From positions 372,001-436,000 of the forward strand of contig NZ_JAIWYX010000002.1 in the NCBI RefSeq assembly GCF_020251205.1: a stretch of DNA of 64,000 nucleotides, in the 5' to 3' direction. This document shows, in pieces, positions 9,922-18,549 of this stretch (position 1 is its first letter; each line of letters opens with the position of its first letter). Made by a program: the position numbers and the translations under genes. Under the pieces are notes generated by a model. That model saw only the letters and a list, made by a program, of their open reading frames with translations, made no database searches and was not told where the DNA came from. This stretch comes from Arthrobacter sp. M4. Its GTDB lineage: Bacteria > Actinomycetota > Actinomycetes > Actinomycetales > Micrococcaceae.

Positions 9922-11154
9922 ATGAAGACCGTACTGCTCCGCCTGTCAGGGTTCACGGTACTACCGCTCTTGTCCTTGATTACGCCGCTGGTGCTGCTTC
10001 CCGTTCTGTCCACAGTGGTGGGCGGAGACGGTATCTCGAGCGTCATCTCTGGCCAAGCCATCGGCACCTTCGCCGCCACCATCCTCATGTGGGGTTGGAA
10101 TGTTGACGGACCCGTGGCCATTGCTCGGGCTGCCACCAGCCATGAGCGCGCCGATGTCTATCTGCGAAGCATCCGAAGCCGGCTTGTCTTGCTTGCGGCC
10201 GTCGTCCCCCTAACCGCTGGAGTGGCAGCCGTGGTCGCCGTGCCCGGTTTTCGATGGCAGGCAGTGCTTATGGCATGGGCGATATCGCTGGCCGGCCTTT
10301 CTCCCGCCTGGTTCTGCATCGGGCTCGGCCAACCGCGCATGCTCGCCACGTACGACACCATTCCGCGGTTCATAGCAACTGCGGTGTCCGTTCCGCTGCT
10401 CCTGCTAACCCGTGAGTTGTGGGTCTACACGGCTCTTCTGGCGGGGGTCACGGTGGTGTCCCTTGCGATCTTCCACCGCAGGCACTCCCCCGGTGGTCAG
10501 TGGCTTCCCGTAGATCTTCCCGCTACCCTGCGCGAACTTGGCGGGCAGGGACGGACTGCTGGCATCAACCTCGCAGGCAATGCCTACGCCAGCACGCCAG
10601 CGCCCATCGCAACTGCGACCACAGATCCTGGCGCATCGGGCAGCTTGTCGACGGCGGACACGCTCTACCGCTTTGGGCTCTTCACCGTGGTAGCGATGGG
10701 CAATGCGTTCCAGAGCTGGACGATCGAGCCCGACGTAAGCAATCGGAGGTCGCGGCACCTGGCCGCGATCATCGCCCACGCCGGACTGGGGGTTGTCGGC
10801 GCCATCGTACTCACCGTGGCCGGTCCCTTCGTGAGCAGCCTGCTCTTTGCCGGCGAGGCCCGGGCCACGATCGAGCTCTGCCTGTATTACGGCCTCGCCT
10901 TTATATTCCTCAGTGCCGGGACTCCTTTTATCCGCAACCTGCTTGTGCCCGCCGGGCAACAGCATGTCGTCCTGCGCTGGACGATTGTCTCTGCCGTCAT
11001 CGGGGTTGCCGCCATGGTGTCCGCTGGTGTGACGGGCAACGCGCCAGGGATCGCACTCGGAATGGCTTTGAGCGAAGCCGTCCTTTTCGTTGCGCTGCTT
11101 ATTCCCGGCCTCAAGCTCATGAACAAAGAAAGGGTGGGCTATGCCGTCAAGTGA
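9922..11154 (+). CDS. Polysaccharide flippase (Wzx/MATE-like)
   Basis: 410-residue polytopic membrane protein with about 12 hydrophobic segments, resembling polysaccharide-biosynthesis flippases that move lipid-linked repeat units across the membrane. The ATG at 9922 (MKTVLLRLSGF) begins just before the first membrane segment; the frame is open upstream, but that stretch is arginine-rich and unlike the family. GWNVDGPVAIARA and ISLAGLSPAWFCIG are typical of this class. It is first in a forward operon and overlaps the next glycosyltransferase gene by 14 bases. The substrate is inferred to be the rhamnose-containing unit built by neighbouring enzymes. Confidence 0.82.
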   Translation: MKTVLLRLSGFTVLPLLSLITPLVLLPVLSTVVGGDGISSVISGQAIGTFAATILMWGWNVDGPVAIARAATSHERADVYLRSIRSRLVLLAAVVPLTAGVAAVVAVPGFRWQAVLMAWAISLAGLSPAWFCIGLGQPRMLATYDTIPRFIATAVSVPLLLLTRELWVYTALLAGVTVVSLAIFHRRHSPGGQWLPVDLPATLRELGGQGRTAGINLAGNAYASTPAPIATATTDPGASGSLSTADTLYRFGLFTVVAMGNAFQSWTIEPDVSNRRSRHLAAIIAHAGLGVVGAIVLTVAGPFVSSLLFAGEARATIELCLYYGLAFIFLSAGTPFIRNLLVPAGQQHVVLRWTIVSAVIGVAAMVSAGVTGNAPGIALGMALSEAVLFVALLIPGLKLMNKERVGYAVK

Positions 11155-12064
11155 CCAGCAGTCGGTTGCAGCCATCATCGCCGCCTACAAGCCTGACGCC
11201 TCCTTGGTCGAAGCTGCGAAAAACCTTCGCACCCAGGCCGGACATGTAATTGTTGTAGACGACGGGTCCCCGTCAGGCTCCCAGGACGTGTTTTCGGAGC
11301 TCGTCAATGCGGGTATGACGGTGATCCACCAACCGGAAAACGCAGGAATTGCAGCTGCGCTGAATGCAGGGGTGGAGTTTGCCAAGACCAATTTCCATCC
11401 CGACTTCTACCTGACGCTGGACCAGGACTCGCAGCCCAACCCGGAGTACGTTTCCAACGCGCTTGGCACGATCCGGCGTGCGAACGACGCAGGTATGGAC
11501 GTCGGCTTCGTCAGCGCCTCGGCGTACAGCGGGCACCCGATCCCCATCATGGGGAGCCTCAACGGCTTCAATATCGCGTTCGACCCCATGCAGTCCGGGT
11601 TCATGATCCCCAAGCAGACGTTCGACCGTGTGGGAACATTCGACGCTGGACTGTTCATCGACGGGGTTGATACAGAATTCACTATGCGAACCCGTACGGC
11701 TGGCCTTGCCGTCCTCGTCGGCGAGGGCTGTGACATTGAGCACGACCTTGGACGCCGCGAACCAGGCAAAGTGTTCGGCCGGCCGATCATGATCCTCGGC
11801 CGGGAGATCTCCTACAACTACCATTCCCCCAGCCGTGTGTACTACATCTGCCGCAATGGAACATTGATTACCCGCAGGTACGGCCTTAAAGCGCCGTCGT
11901 GGGCTCTCCGGCGGCTCGTCGAGGAAGCTAAGGCGCATCTATTGCGGTTTGCCTTCAGCCCCGGCAGGGGCAAACTGCTTAGGGCTGCTGCCGCAGGATT
12001 CTCGGATGCCTTGCGCGGCCGCACGGGACGTATTCCCCCGGCCTTGGAGCGGAAACTCCGGTAG
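11141..12064 (+). CDS. Family 2 glycosyltransferase (rhamnosyltransferase, RfbF-like)
   Basis: 307-residue GT-A enzyme: AAIIAAYKPD, VIVVDDGSPSGS, NAGIAAALNAG, the donor motif LTLDQDS, and FIDGVDTEF for the acceptor-side acid. These mark RfbF-type rhamnosyltransferases transferring rhamnose from dTDP-rhamnose. It is paralogous to the gene at 15352-16248, with the same ...NAGIAxALNxG and FIDGVDTEFxxR blocks. Its ATG lies inside the end of the flippase gene, so the two are co-translated. Confidence 0.88.
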   Translation: MPSSDQQSVAAIIAAYKPDASLVEAAKNLRTQAGHVIVVDDGSPSGSQDVFSELVNAGMTVIHQPENAGIAAALNAGVEFAKTNFHPDFYLTLDQDSQPNPEYVSNALGTIRRANDAGMDVGFVSASAYSGHPIPIMGSLNGFNIAFDPMQSGFMIPKQTFDRVGTFDAGLFIDGVDTEFTMRTRTAGLAVLVGEGCDIEHDLGRREPGKVFGRPIMILGREISYNYHSPSRVYYICRNGTLITRRYGLKAPSWALRRLVEEAKAHLLRFAFSPGRGKLLRAAAAGFSDALRGRTGRIPPALERKLR

Positions 12065-12128
12065 CCGCCGCCTTTCCGAGCAGCCCTTGCGGACCGCCGT
12101 CGTCGTCAGTGCCCCTGTTTGAAATTGA

Positions 12129-12134
12129 TATAGT
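12129..12134 (+). promoter_or_regulatory. Candidate -10 element for a leaderless transcript
   Basis: TATAGT ends 9 bases before the ATG at 12144, and no Shine-Dalgarno sequence is visible. Transcription would start at or just before the start codon. No convincing -35 hexamer is present. Confidence 0.4.
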
Positions 12135-12143
12135 TTGGACACC

Positions 12144-12896
12144 ATGGAACCCACCCCCACAGCCCGCGTCCTGGTCATCATGCCAGCCTGGAACGAAGCC
12201 GAAGCGGTCGGCAACACGGTGCGTGAAGTCCTCGCCACCAACGGCAGGTATGACGTCCTGGTCGTGAACGACGGCTCTACAGACAGCACAGCTGCCATCG
12301 CGGAGGCAGCGGGAGCAACGGTCCTTAACCTTCCCTTCAACTTGGGTGTGGGCGGTGCCATGCGGGCCGGGTTCAAGTACGCCCGGCGCTTTGGCTACCA
12401 GCAGGTCATCCAGGTGGACTCCGATGGCCAACACGATCCCAGGAACATAGAAGAAGTCCTCGCAGGCCTGGGCCACGCGGACATCTCAATCGGTGCGAGG
12501 TTTGCCGACCGCGGGAACTACCAAGTGAGCGGGCCGCGCAAGTGGGCCATGCTATTCCTTGCCAAGGTCATTTCCTCCCTCGCCAAGACAAGGCTTACGG
12601 ACGTCACAAGCGGGTTCCGTGCCGCCAACGACCGCGCCATCACGCAGTACCTCGATCACTACCCCGCCGAGTATCTGGGTGACACGATCGATTCGCTGGT
12701 TGTGGCCATACGCTCAGGCCTCACCGTGACGCAGGTCCCGGTAGAAATGCGCGTCCGGCAGGGAGGCACTCCCAGCCACAATCCTGCGAAGGCCGCGATC
12801 TACCTGGGCCGCTCCGTCTTCGCACTGCTCTTTGCCCTCACACGCAAGCGCTCGACCGTTGCTGCGCCTGCCGCCGAAACAGTAGGAGCCCACTGA
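12144..12896 (+). CDS. DPMS-type family 2 glycosyltransferase
   Basis: 250-residue GT2 enzyme resembling dolichyl/polyprenyl-phosphate sugar synthases: VIMPAWNEAEAVGNTV, VLVVNDGSTDST, NLGVGGAMRAGF, QVDSDGQHDP (the DXD-type motif) and a C-terminal basic motif RVRQGGTPSH. Such enzymes charge polyprenyl phosphate with one sugar for later transfer outside the cell. An in-frame TTG lies 9 bases upstream; ATG was preferred. The stop overlaps the start of the DUF2304 gene by one base (TGATG), a common pairing in glycan loci. Confidence 0.85.
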   Translation: MEPTPTARVLVIMPAWNEAEAVGNTVREVLATNGRYDVLVVNDGSTDSTAAIAEAAGATVLNLPFNLGVGGAMRAGFKYARRFGYQQVIQVDSDGQHDPRNIEEVLAGLGHADISIGARFADRGNYQVSGPRKWAMLFLAKVISSLAKTRLTDVTSGFRAANDRAITQYLDHYPAEYLGDTIDSLVVAIRSGLTVTQVPVEMRVRQGGTPSHNPAKAAIYLGRSVFALLFALTRKRSTVAAPAAETVGAH

Positions 12897-13324
12897 TGGG
12901 TAATCTCGCAGCGTTCCTCGTGGCACTGGTCATCGTCGCGCTGGTCTTCGAAATGCTTCGCCGCAAGAAGCTGCGTGAAAAATACGCGGCGCTGTGGCTG
13001 CTCGTTGGCGGGGCCACCCTGGTTTTGGCGGCATTCCCGCGACTGCTGAACATTGTGGCCGAAATGGTCGGCGTACAGCTGCCGTCCAACTTGCTCTTCG
13101 CCATGAGCATCCTGATGTTGCTGGGAGTCTGCCTTCACCTGTCCTGGGAGATATCCGTCGTCGAAGACGAGACGCGAGCCCTGGCCGAGGAGGTCGCAAT
13201 CCTCCGTGCCCAAATGGAGGCCATCGCCGCGGGAGTGGCGGACAAGAAGGCCATCAGCGGCACGCCGCCGGACGACGCTGATTCGCGACCCGCACCGACC
13301 TCCCACCACCACTCAGAAGGCTAA
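12896..13324 (+). CDS. DUF2304 small membrane protein
   Basis: 142-residue protein with three membrane segments in the first 85 residues and a cytoplasmic tail that can form a short coiled coil (VEDETRALAEEVAILRAQ) before a disordered end. This is the DUF2304 arrangement. The family has no proven reaction, but its members commonly sit directly after a DPMS-like glycosyltransferase, as here, and may anchor or activate it, or help flip the charged lipid. Expression is coupled through the one-base overlap. Confidence 0.82.
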   Translation: MGNLAAFLVALVIVALVFEMLRRKKLREKYAALWLLVGGATLVLAAFPRLLNIVAEMVGVQLPSNLLFAMSILMLLGVCLHLSWEISVVEDETRALAEEVAILRAQMEAIAAGVADKKAISGTPPDDADSRPAPTSHHHSEG

Positions 13325-13333
13325 ACAGCAACG

Positions 13334-14221
13334 ATGCCCCTCGACATTTTCATCCCATACTGGGGCGACCCAGGGTACATGAAGCAAACCGTCAACAGCG
13401 TTCTGGACCAGACAAATCAAGACTGGCTCCTAACCGTTGTCGACGACGCCTACCCCGGCACGGAAATCAGCGACTTCATGGCGGCAATCGATGATCCCCG
13501 TGTGAAGTACATCCGCAAAGAAAACAACGCGGGCATCACAGAGAACTACCGCACGTGCGTCTCCCTGGCTACGCAGGAAGTCATGGTGATCCTTGGCTGC
13601 GATGACATCCTGCTGCCCAACTATGTGGACACCATCCTTTCCGCCCACGATGCCTTCCCGGAAGCCGCCATCATCCAACCCGGCGTGGAAGTGATCGACG
13701 AGTCCAGCCAGGTGGTCGCCACGCTTGTGGACGTCGTCAAGCAACGAATCGTCAAACCACGCGGAGGCGGGCGGCAACTGCTGTCCGGGGAATCCATAGC
13801 AACGAACCTGTTGCACGGCGACTGGCTGTATTGGCCTTCTTTGGCCTTCCGGACGGATAGGATCCGACGGGTAGACTTCCGGGACGGCTTCCCCATCATT
13901 CAGGACCTCGCCCTGATCATGGACATGATCTACAACGGAGACCAGCTCCTGGTCGACCCCACTGTCTGCTTCCAGTACCGCCGCCACTCCAATAGCGCCT
14001 CCTCCACCAAGCTCGTTGACGGATCCAGGTTCGCGGGTGAGCGGGAATACTTCCATGTCGCAGCGGCACAAGCTGACGCCCTCGGCTGGAAGTCCGCTGC
14101 ACGCTCCGCCCGGCTGCGACTAACTTCCCGCGCCCATGCCGTGGCGCTACTGCCCAAGGCTGCCGCCAGCCGCAACGGACAGGCCATCAAGGCCTTGGTC
14201 CGCCACACGTTCGGAAAGTAA
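13334..14221 (+). CDS. Family 2 glycosyltransferase
   Basis: 295-residue GT-A enzyme. It opens with DIFIPYWGDPGYMKQTVNSV and VVDDAYPGTE, has NNAGITENYRTC, the metal-binding ILGCDDIL, and a later acidic region FPIIQDLALIMD. After about residue 250 it is basic and may contact the membrane. Donor and acceptor cannot be read from the sequence; a sugar-nucleotide product of this locus is likely. It sits 9 bases after the DUF2304 gene and 15 bases before the epimerase gene. Confidence 0.85.
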   Translation: MPLDIFIPYWGDPGYMKQTVNSVLDQTNQDWLLTVVDDAYPGTEISDFMAAIDDPRVKYIRKENNAGITENYRTCVSLATQEVMVILGCDDILLPNYVDTILSAHDAFPEAAIIQPGVEVIDESSQVVATLVDVVKQRIVKPRGGGRQLLSGESIATNLLHGDWLYWPSLAFRTDRIRRVDFRDGFPIIQDLALIMDMIYNGDQLLVDPTVCFQYRRHSNSASSTKLVDGSRFAGEREYFHVAAAQADALGWKSAARSARLRLTSRAHAVALLPKAAASRNGQAIKALVRHTFGK

Positions 14222-14236
14222 CCTTACGAAAGGTCC

Positions 14237-15334
14237 ATGGTGACTTCTGTAGCTAACCCCACCCGTCCCGGCGGCACCGTGCTCGTCACCGGCGGTGCCG
14301 GCTTCATCGGTTGTGCCATTTCGCCGGCCCTTGCCGAAGCATTTGACCGAGTGGTCGTCGTGGACAACCTGCACCCGCAAATCCACTCGTCTGGCGAACG
14401 CCCGTCAGAACTTCACGAAGCCGCAGAACTGATCGTGGCCGATGTTGCCGAGGCAGACACATGGGACAAAGTCCTTGCCGACGTGACGCCGGATGTCGTC
14501 ATCCACCTCGCAGCCGAAACCGGTACGGGACAGTCCCTCGAGGAATCCACGCGCCACACCCATGTCAACGTGGTGGGTACATCGCAACTCCTCGACGGAC
14601 TGAACCGGCACGGGAAGCTGCCGCGAAGGATCGTCCTTTCCTCCAGCCGCGCCATCTATGGCGAGGGTGCCTGGCAGAAGGCAGACGGCACCGTCTTCTA
14701 CCCCGGCCAGCGCACCAGCGAAACCCTGGATAAGTCCCAGTGGGACTTCCCTGACTCTACGCCCGTGGCCATGAAGGCAAGTGAGACTTTCCCTGCGCCG
14801 GTGAGCGTGTACGGTGCCACCAAGCTTGCCCAGGAAAACGTGCTTCAGGCCTGGGCGAAGGCCTACGGCGTGGAGACCGTCATCCTTCGCTTGCAGAACG
14901 TCTACGGCCCGGGCCAGTCGCTCATCAACCCGTACACCGGCATCATGAGCCTCTTCTGCCGCATGGCCATGGGCGGCAAATCGATACCGCTGTACGAAGA
15001 CGGCGAAGTCCGTCGTGACTTCATCCTGATCGACGACGTGGCTTCCGCAATCGTTGCTGGCGCAACCTCCCCCACCGTCCAGGGCGAGCCAATGGATATC
15101 GGCTCCGGAGAGTTCCAAACCATCGGCACCGCGGCCAAGCTCATCGCCGCTCATTACAACGCTCCCGAGCCGCACGTAACAGGCCAATACAGGCAGGGCG
15201 ACGTGCGCCACGCATGGGCCGATGTCGAAGCCGCACAGCGTGTCCTCGGCTGGACTCCCCGTTACAACCTGGCACAGGGCATCGAGCGGCTGGCCACGTG
15301 GATCGACGCGCAGCCTGACGTCCAGCCGGCCTAA
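14237..15334 (+). CDS. NAD-dependent sugar-nucleotide epimerase/dehydratase
   Basis: 365-residue extended short-chain dehydrogenase. The Rossmann motif is [26 protein letters not shown], the catalytic serine region LSSSRAIYGEG and the pair in VYGATK follow. About 50 residues between the SSS strand and YGATK are longer than in GalE, and the N-terminal loop PQIHSSG differs, so this is not a plain UDP-galactose 4-epimerase. It probably makes or modifies an activated sugar for the adjacent transferases; which one is unknown. Confidence 0.85.
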   Translation: MVTSVANPTRPGGTVLVTGGAGFIGCAISPALAEAFDRVVVVDNLHPQIHSSGERPSELHEAAELIVADVAEADTWDKVLADVTPDVVIHLAAETGTGQSLEESTRHTHVNVVGTSQLLDGLNRHGKLPRRIVLSSSRAIYGEGAWQKADGTVFYPGQRTSETLDKSQWDFPDSTPVAMKASETFPAPVSVYGATKLAQENVLQAWAKAYGVETVILRLQNVYGPGQSLINPYTGIMSLFCRMAMGGKSIPLYEDGEVRRDFILIDDVASAIVAGATSPTVQGEPMDIGSGEFQTIGTAAKLIAAHYNAPEPHVTGQYRQGDVRHAWADVEAAQRVLGWTPRYNLAQGIERLATWIDAQPDVQPA

Positions 15335-15351
15335 ACGAAAGCCCGCATCCC

Positions 15352-16248
15352 ATGGCTGTGACGGCCGCCGTCGTCTCTCTGTTCAACCCGTCCCGCAGCG
15401 TGCTGGACAACGCCGCTGCGCTGTTGTCCCAAACGGACATTGTTGTTGTCGTCGACGACGGCAGCCCCCACGATCCGTCAGACATTCTGGCGGAACTGGA
15501 GGCGATGGGCTGCGTGGTCAAGCGCCTGGCCACCAACTCGGGCATCGCCGAAGCACTGAACACGGGTATTGCTGACGCCCTCAGCAGCGAAATAAAGCCG
15601 GATTACATCCTGACAATGGACCAGGATTCCCTCCTGGACCCGGGGTATGTTGCTGCCTTGGTGGACGCCGCCAAGGCAGCAACTGTGGCTGGCGTCCGCG
15701 TTGGCATGGTGGCCCCGGCCACCATACGTGGACTTCCAACCCGGCGTGAAGGCACGGAACATGGCATCGCGCTCGGGGGTGAGCCGATCCAGTCAGGACT
15801 CCTGGTTCCGGTGCCTGTACTGGAGGATGTCGGGCTGCTGCGCAGCGAGCTGTTTATCGATGGCGTTGACACTGAGTTTTACCTCCGCTGCCGCGACGCC
15901 GGGCTCAAGGCGGTCATAGCGCCCAACGCCGCATTGGATCACGCATTAGGAAGCATGACCCAGGGCCGCATCCTGGGCGTGCCCGTATCAATTGCCGGTA
16001 AGCCACTCGCTGTGCGCACGGCGGCCACCTGGCGCTACTACTACATATTCCGCAACCGGATCCTGCTGGCCAAGGACTACGGCCGGCGCCATTTCCTTTG
16101 GGCCCTCAAGGGCTTCCTGGCGGACTACCGGCACTTGGCGATTGTGTCCGTCCTGGCGCCGGGCAGGCGCGAACGTCTGGCCCAAGCCTTCGCCGGTGTT
16201 GCCGCTGGCTTCGCCGGCCGCACCGGCCGTCGCCAGGCTGCTTCCTAG
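15352..16248 (+). CDS. Family 2 glycosyltransferase (rhamnosyltransferase-like)
   Basis: 298-residue GT-A enzyme, paralogous to the gene at 11141-12064: VVVVDDGSPHDPSD, NSGIAEALNTG, LTMDQDS, and LFIDGVDTEFYLRCR. It most likely transfers rhamnose or a related deoxysugar. The C-terminal 80 residues contain WRYYYIFRNRI and a basic tail, as in its paralogue. It closes the forward operon that begins with the flippase; the next gene is convergent. Confidence 0.87.
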   Translation: MAVTAAVVSLFNPSRSVLDNAAALLSQTDIVVVVDDGSPHDPSDILAELEAMGCVVKRLATNSGIAEALNTGIADALSSEIKPDYILTMDQDSLLDPGYVAALVDAAKAATVAGVRVGMVAPATIRGLPTRREGTEHGIALGGEPIQSGLLVPVPVLEDVGLLRSELFIDGVDTEFYLRCRDAGLKAVIAPNAALDHALGSMTQGRILGVPVSIAGKPLAVRTAATWRYYYIFRNRILLAKDYGRRHFLWALKGFLADYRHLAIVSVLAPGRRERLAQAFAGVAAGFAGRTGRRQAAS

Positions 16249-16326
16249 CTTCCTAACTTGCCAAAAGCGTGCTTCCGCATGCCGCCGTCAGCTGGTGGCT
16301 TTATCGCCTTCGGACTGGCCCGCGAC

Positions 16327-17409
16327 TCAGACGCTCTTTCGCGCCCTGCGCATGACGGGGCGTTCCACAAACAGCCAGCTTGCAGCAGCCAGCGGAATTG
16401 TGGCCAGCGTCGCAGCCACGGTAAGCCACCAGACGCCCCAGTGATGGGCCCCGAACACAGCCAGCATTTGCTGCACAGGGAAGGCGTAGATGTAAGCGCC
16501 GTAGGAGATGTCGTGCCGGGCGACAAGAGAGGGCTGCGGCAGCCAGGTGGAGATCCACAGCAGTCCGTAAGCGATGAACGGGGCTGCGAGCTGGCCGCCA
16601 AACCCCGGAACAAACACCATGCAAACCGTCGCCAGAAGCACCGAGACTGGGCCGGCGATGCGGTGGATGCCCAGGACCGGGCTCAGGACCTGAACAACTG
16701 CGCCGCCGAGGAAGAAGGGAATGAGGCGCGCAGCAAGTTCAAAATCGAGGTTGGACTGCAGCAGCGGCTTGATGGCTCCGATATTGGCCCACAGGAGAAC
16801 CGAGGCGAGGAACGCGAGGATGATCGGCCAAGGAGTCTTCTTCACCACCGGCAGGAAGCCGAGGAAGGCCACCATGAGATAGCACATGAATTCGAAGTAC
16901 AGCGTCCACAGTGAGCCGTTCCAGGCCCCGGGATAAGGAACCCCGGCGGGCGTGCCTGCAATGTCGTAGCTGACAATTTTCAGGGACAGGTTGGCGAAGA
17001 TCGAATTCAGTGGTGTGGTCGCGGTTGACAGGAAGCCGCTCAGCGAACCGTGCTGAATAAAGTACGCGATCGGGGCGAACCCAAATGCCATGACCACGAG
17101 GCACACAATGAATGCGGGGAAAATCCTGGCAACACGATGCACCAAATATGGGCCAATCCGGTTGCTGAACCGGCTCGCCGTGATGAGGTAACCGCTGATC
17201 CCGAAGAAGCCGGCCACAGCCCAACCACCCAGGTTCTCGCCGTTGAAACCCGGGCCATTTCCCGCGCCGGCAACGTGCCAGCTGTGGGCGAAGAGCACCA
17301 TAAACGCGAGCACCAGCCTGATGAGGTTGAGGCTGTTGCCACGTGGGTCGAGTGGGGAACCCAAGGTTGGGGCCGGTATCGCGCTCGTTTTCAGTACGGC
17401 TGTGCTCAA
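16327..17409 (-). CDS. Acyltransferase family 3 (OafA/YrhL-like) membrane protein
   Basis: About 360 residues with 10 membrane segments. SLNLIRLVLAFMVLFAHSW carries the catalytic His of membrane O-acyltransferases, and FFGISGYLIT and SLWTLYFEF are family blocks. It likely adds acetyl or another acyl group to a glycan. Start: TTG at 17409, seven bases after AAGGA; longer in-frame starts exist up to 17544 (including ATG at 17469) but lack a binding site and add an atypical N-terminus. It is alone on the minus strand, divergent from rmlA. Confidence 0.85.
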   Translation of the reverse strand: MSTAVLKTSAIPAPTLGSPLDPRGNSLNLIRLVLAFMVLFAHSWHVAGAGNGPGFNGENLGGWAVAGFFGISGYLITASRFSNRIGPYLVHRVARIFPAFIVCLVVMAFGFAPIAYFIQHGSLSGFLSTATTPLNSIFANLSLKIVSYDIAGTPAGVPYPGAWNGSLWTLYFEFMCYLMVAFLGFLPVVKKTPWPIILAFLASVLLWANIGAIKPLLQSNLDFELAARLIPFFLGGAVVQVLSPVLGIHRIAGPVSVLLATVCMVFVPGFGGQLAAPFIAYGLLWISTWLPQPSLVARHDISYGAYIYAFPVQQMLAVFGAHHWGVWWLTVAATLATIPLAAASWLFVERPVMRRARKSV

Positions 17410-17618
17410 GCCAAGATCCTTTGTGGTTCGTTGCAGACCCTCAATTCTACCTTGGGCCCACTCCAGCATCCCAGCGGAGCCCGCTGTGCCGAACGAACCG
17501 AATGAATAGCGCCGCACGGCGGAACAGCCGAAACAATGCGTCATAGGGCGCGACGTCAGGCTCCGAAAGACCTACGCTGGTTTGCCGCGCAGGGTCGCTG
17601 TACGGAAGTATTGGGCCC

Positions 17619-18488
17619 ATGCGTGGAATTATCCTGGCCGGCGGAACTGGGTCCCGGCTGCACCCGATCACCCTCGGCATCAGCAAGCAGCTAGTCCCGG
17701 TCTACGACAAGCCCATGATCTACTACCCGCTCTCAACGCTGATTCTGGCGGGCATCCGGGACATCCTGATCATTACGACTCCGCACGACGCAGAGCAGTT
17801 CCAGCGGCTTCTCGGTGACGGCTCGCAGTTTGGCGTCAACCTCACCTACGTTCAGCAGCCATCCCCCGACGGCCTTGCCCAGGCATTCATCCTCGGTGCC
17901 GATCACATCGGCACCGACACTGTGGCACTCGTCCTCGGTGACAACATCTTCTACGGTCCCGGTATGGGAACCCAGCTCCGCCGGCATGCCAACATCGACG
18001 GCGGCGCGGTCTTCGGTTACTGGGTCAAGGACCCCAAGGCCTACGGCGTGGTCGAATTCGACGACGACGGCAAGGCGCTCTCGCTGGAGGAGAAGCCGGC
18101 CAAGCCCCGCAGCCACTATGCGGTCCCGGGCCTGTACTTCTACGACAACGACGTTATTGACATCGCCCGCAACCTGCGCCCGTCCGCACGCGGCGAACTC
18201 GAAATCACGGACGTCAACAAGACCTACCTGGACAAAGGCAAGCTTCAGGTGGAGATCCTGCCGCGCGGAACCGCCTGGCTGGACACAGGAACATTCAACG
18301 ACTTGAGCGACGCCTCAAACTTCATCCGCACGGTGGAAAACCGTCAGGGCCTCAAGATCGGTGCCCCCGAAGAAATCGCGTGGCGCCTCGGGTTCCTGAA
18401 TGACGATGAGCTGCGCGAACGTGCGGAACCGCTCGTGAAGAGCGGATACGGGTCCTACCTTCTGGGCCTCCTGGATCAGTCCATCTGA
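17619..18488 (+). CDS. rmlA: Glucose-1-phosphate thymidylyltransferase
   Basis: 289-residue nucleotidyltransferase making dTDP-glucose from dTTP and glucose-1-phosphate, the first step to dTDP-rhamnose. The signature [13 protein letters not shown], then [18 protein letters not shown], and LGDNIFYG with the metal-binding Asp are all present, and the length is standard. It lies about 11 kb from rmlB and rmlCD, with glycosyltransferases between. Confidence 0.96.
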   Translation: MRGIILAGGTGSRLHPITLGISKQLVPVYDKPMIYYPLSTLILAGIRDILIITTPHDAEQFQRLLGDGSQFGVNLTYVQQPSPDGLAQAFILGADHIGTDTVALVLGDNIFYGPGMGTQLRRHANIDGGAVFGYWVKDPKAYGVVEFDDDGKALSLEEKPAKPRSHYAVPGLYFYDNDVIDIARNLRPSARGELEITDVNKTYLDKGKLQVEILPRGTAWLDTGTFNDLSDASNFIRTVENRQGLKIGAPEEIAWRLGFLNDDELRERAEPLVKSGYGSYLLGLLDQSI

Positions 18489-18549
18489 CGTGGCGCGAAT
18501 CCGGCTCACGCCGGGCCATTGCCTTCACGGGATGGACTGGACCCGGTAA

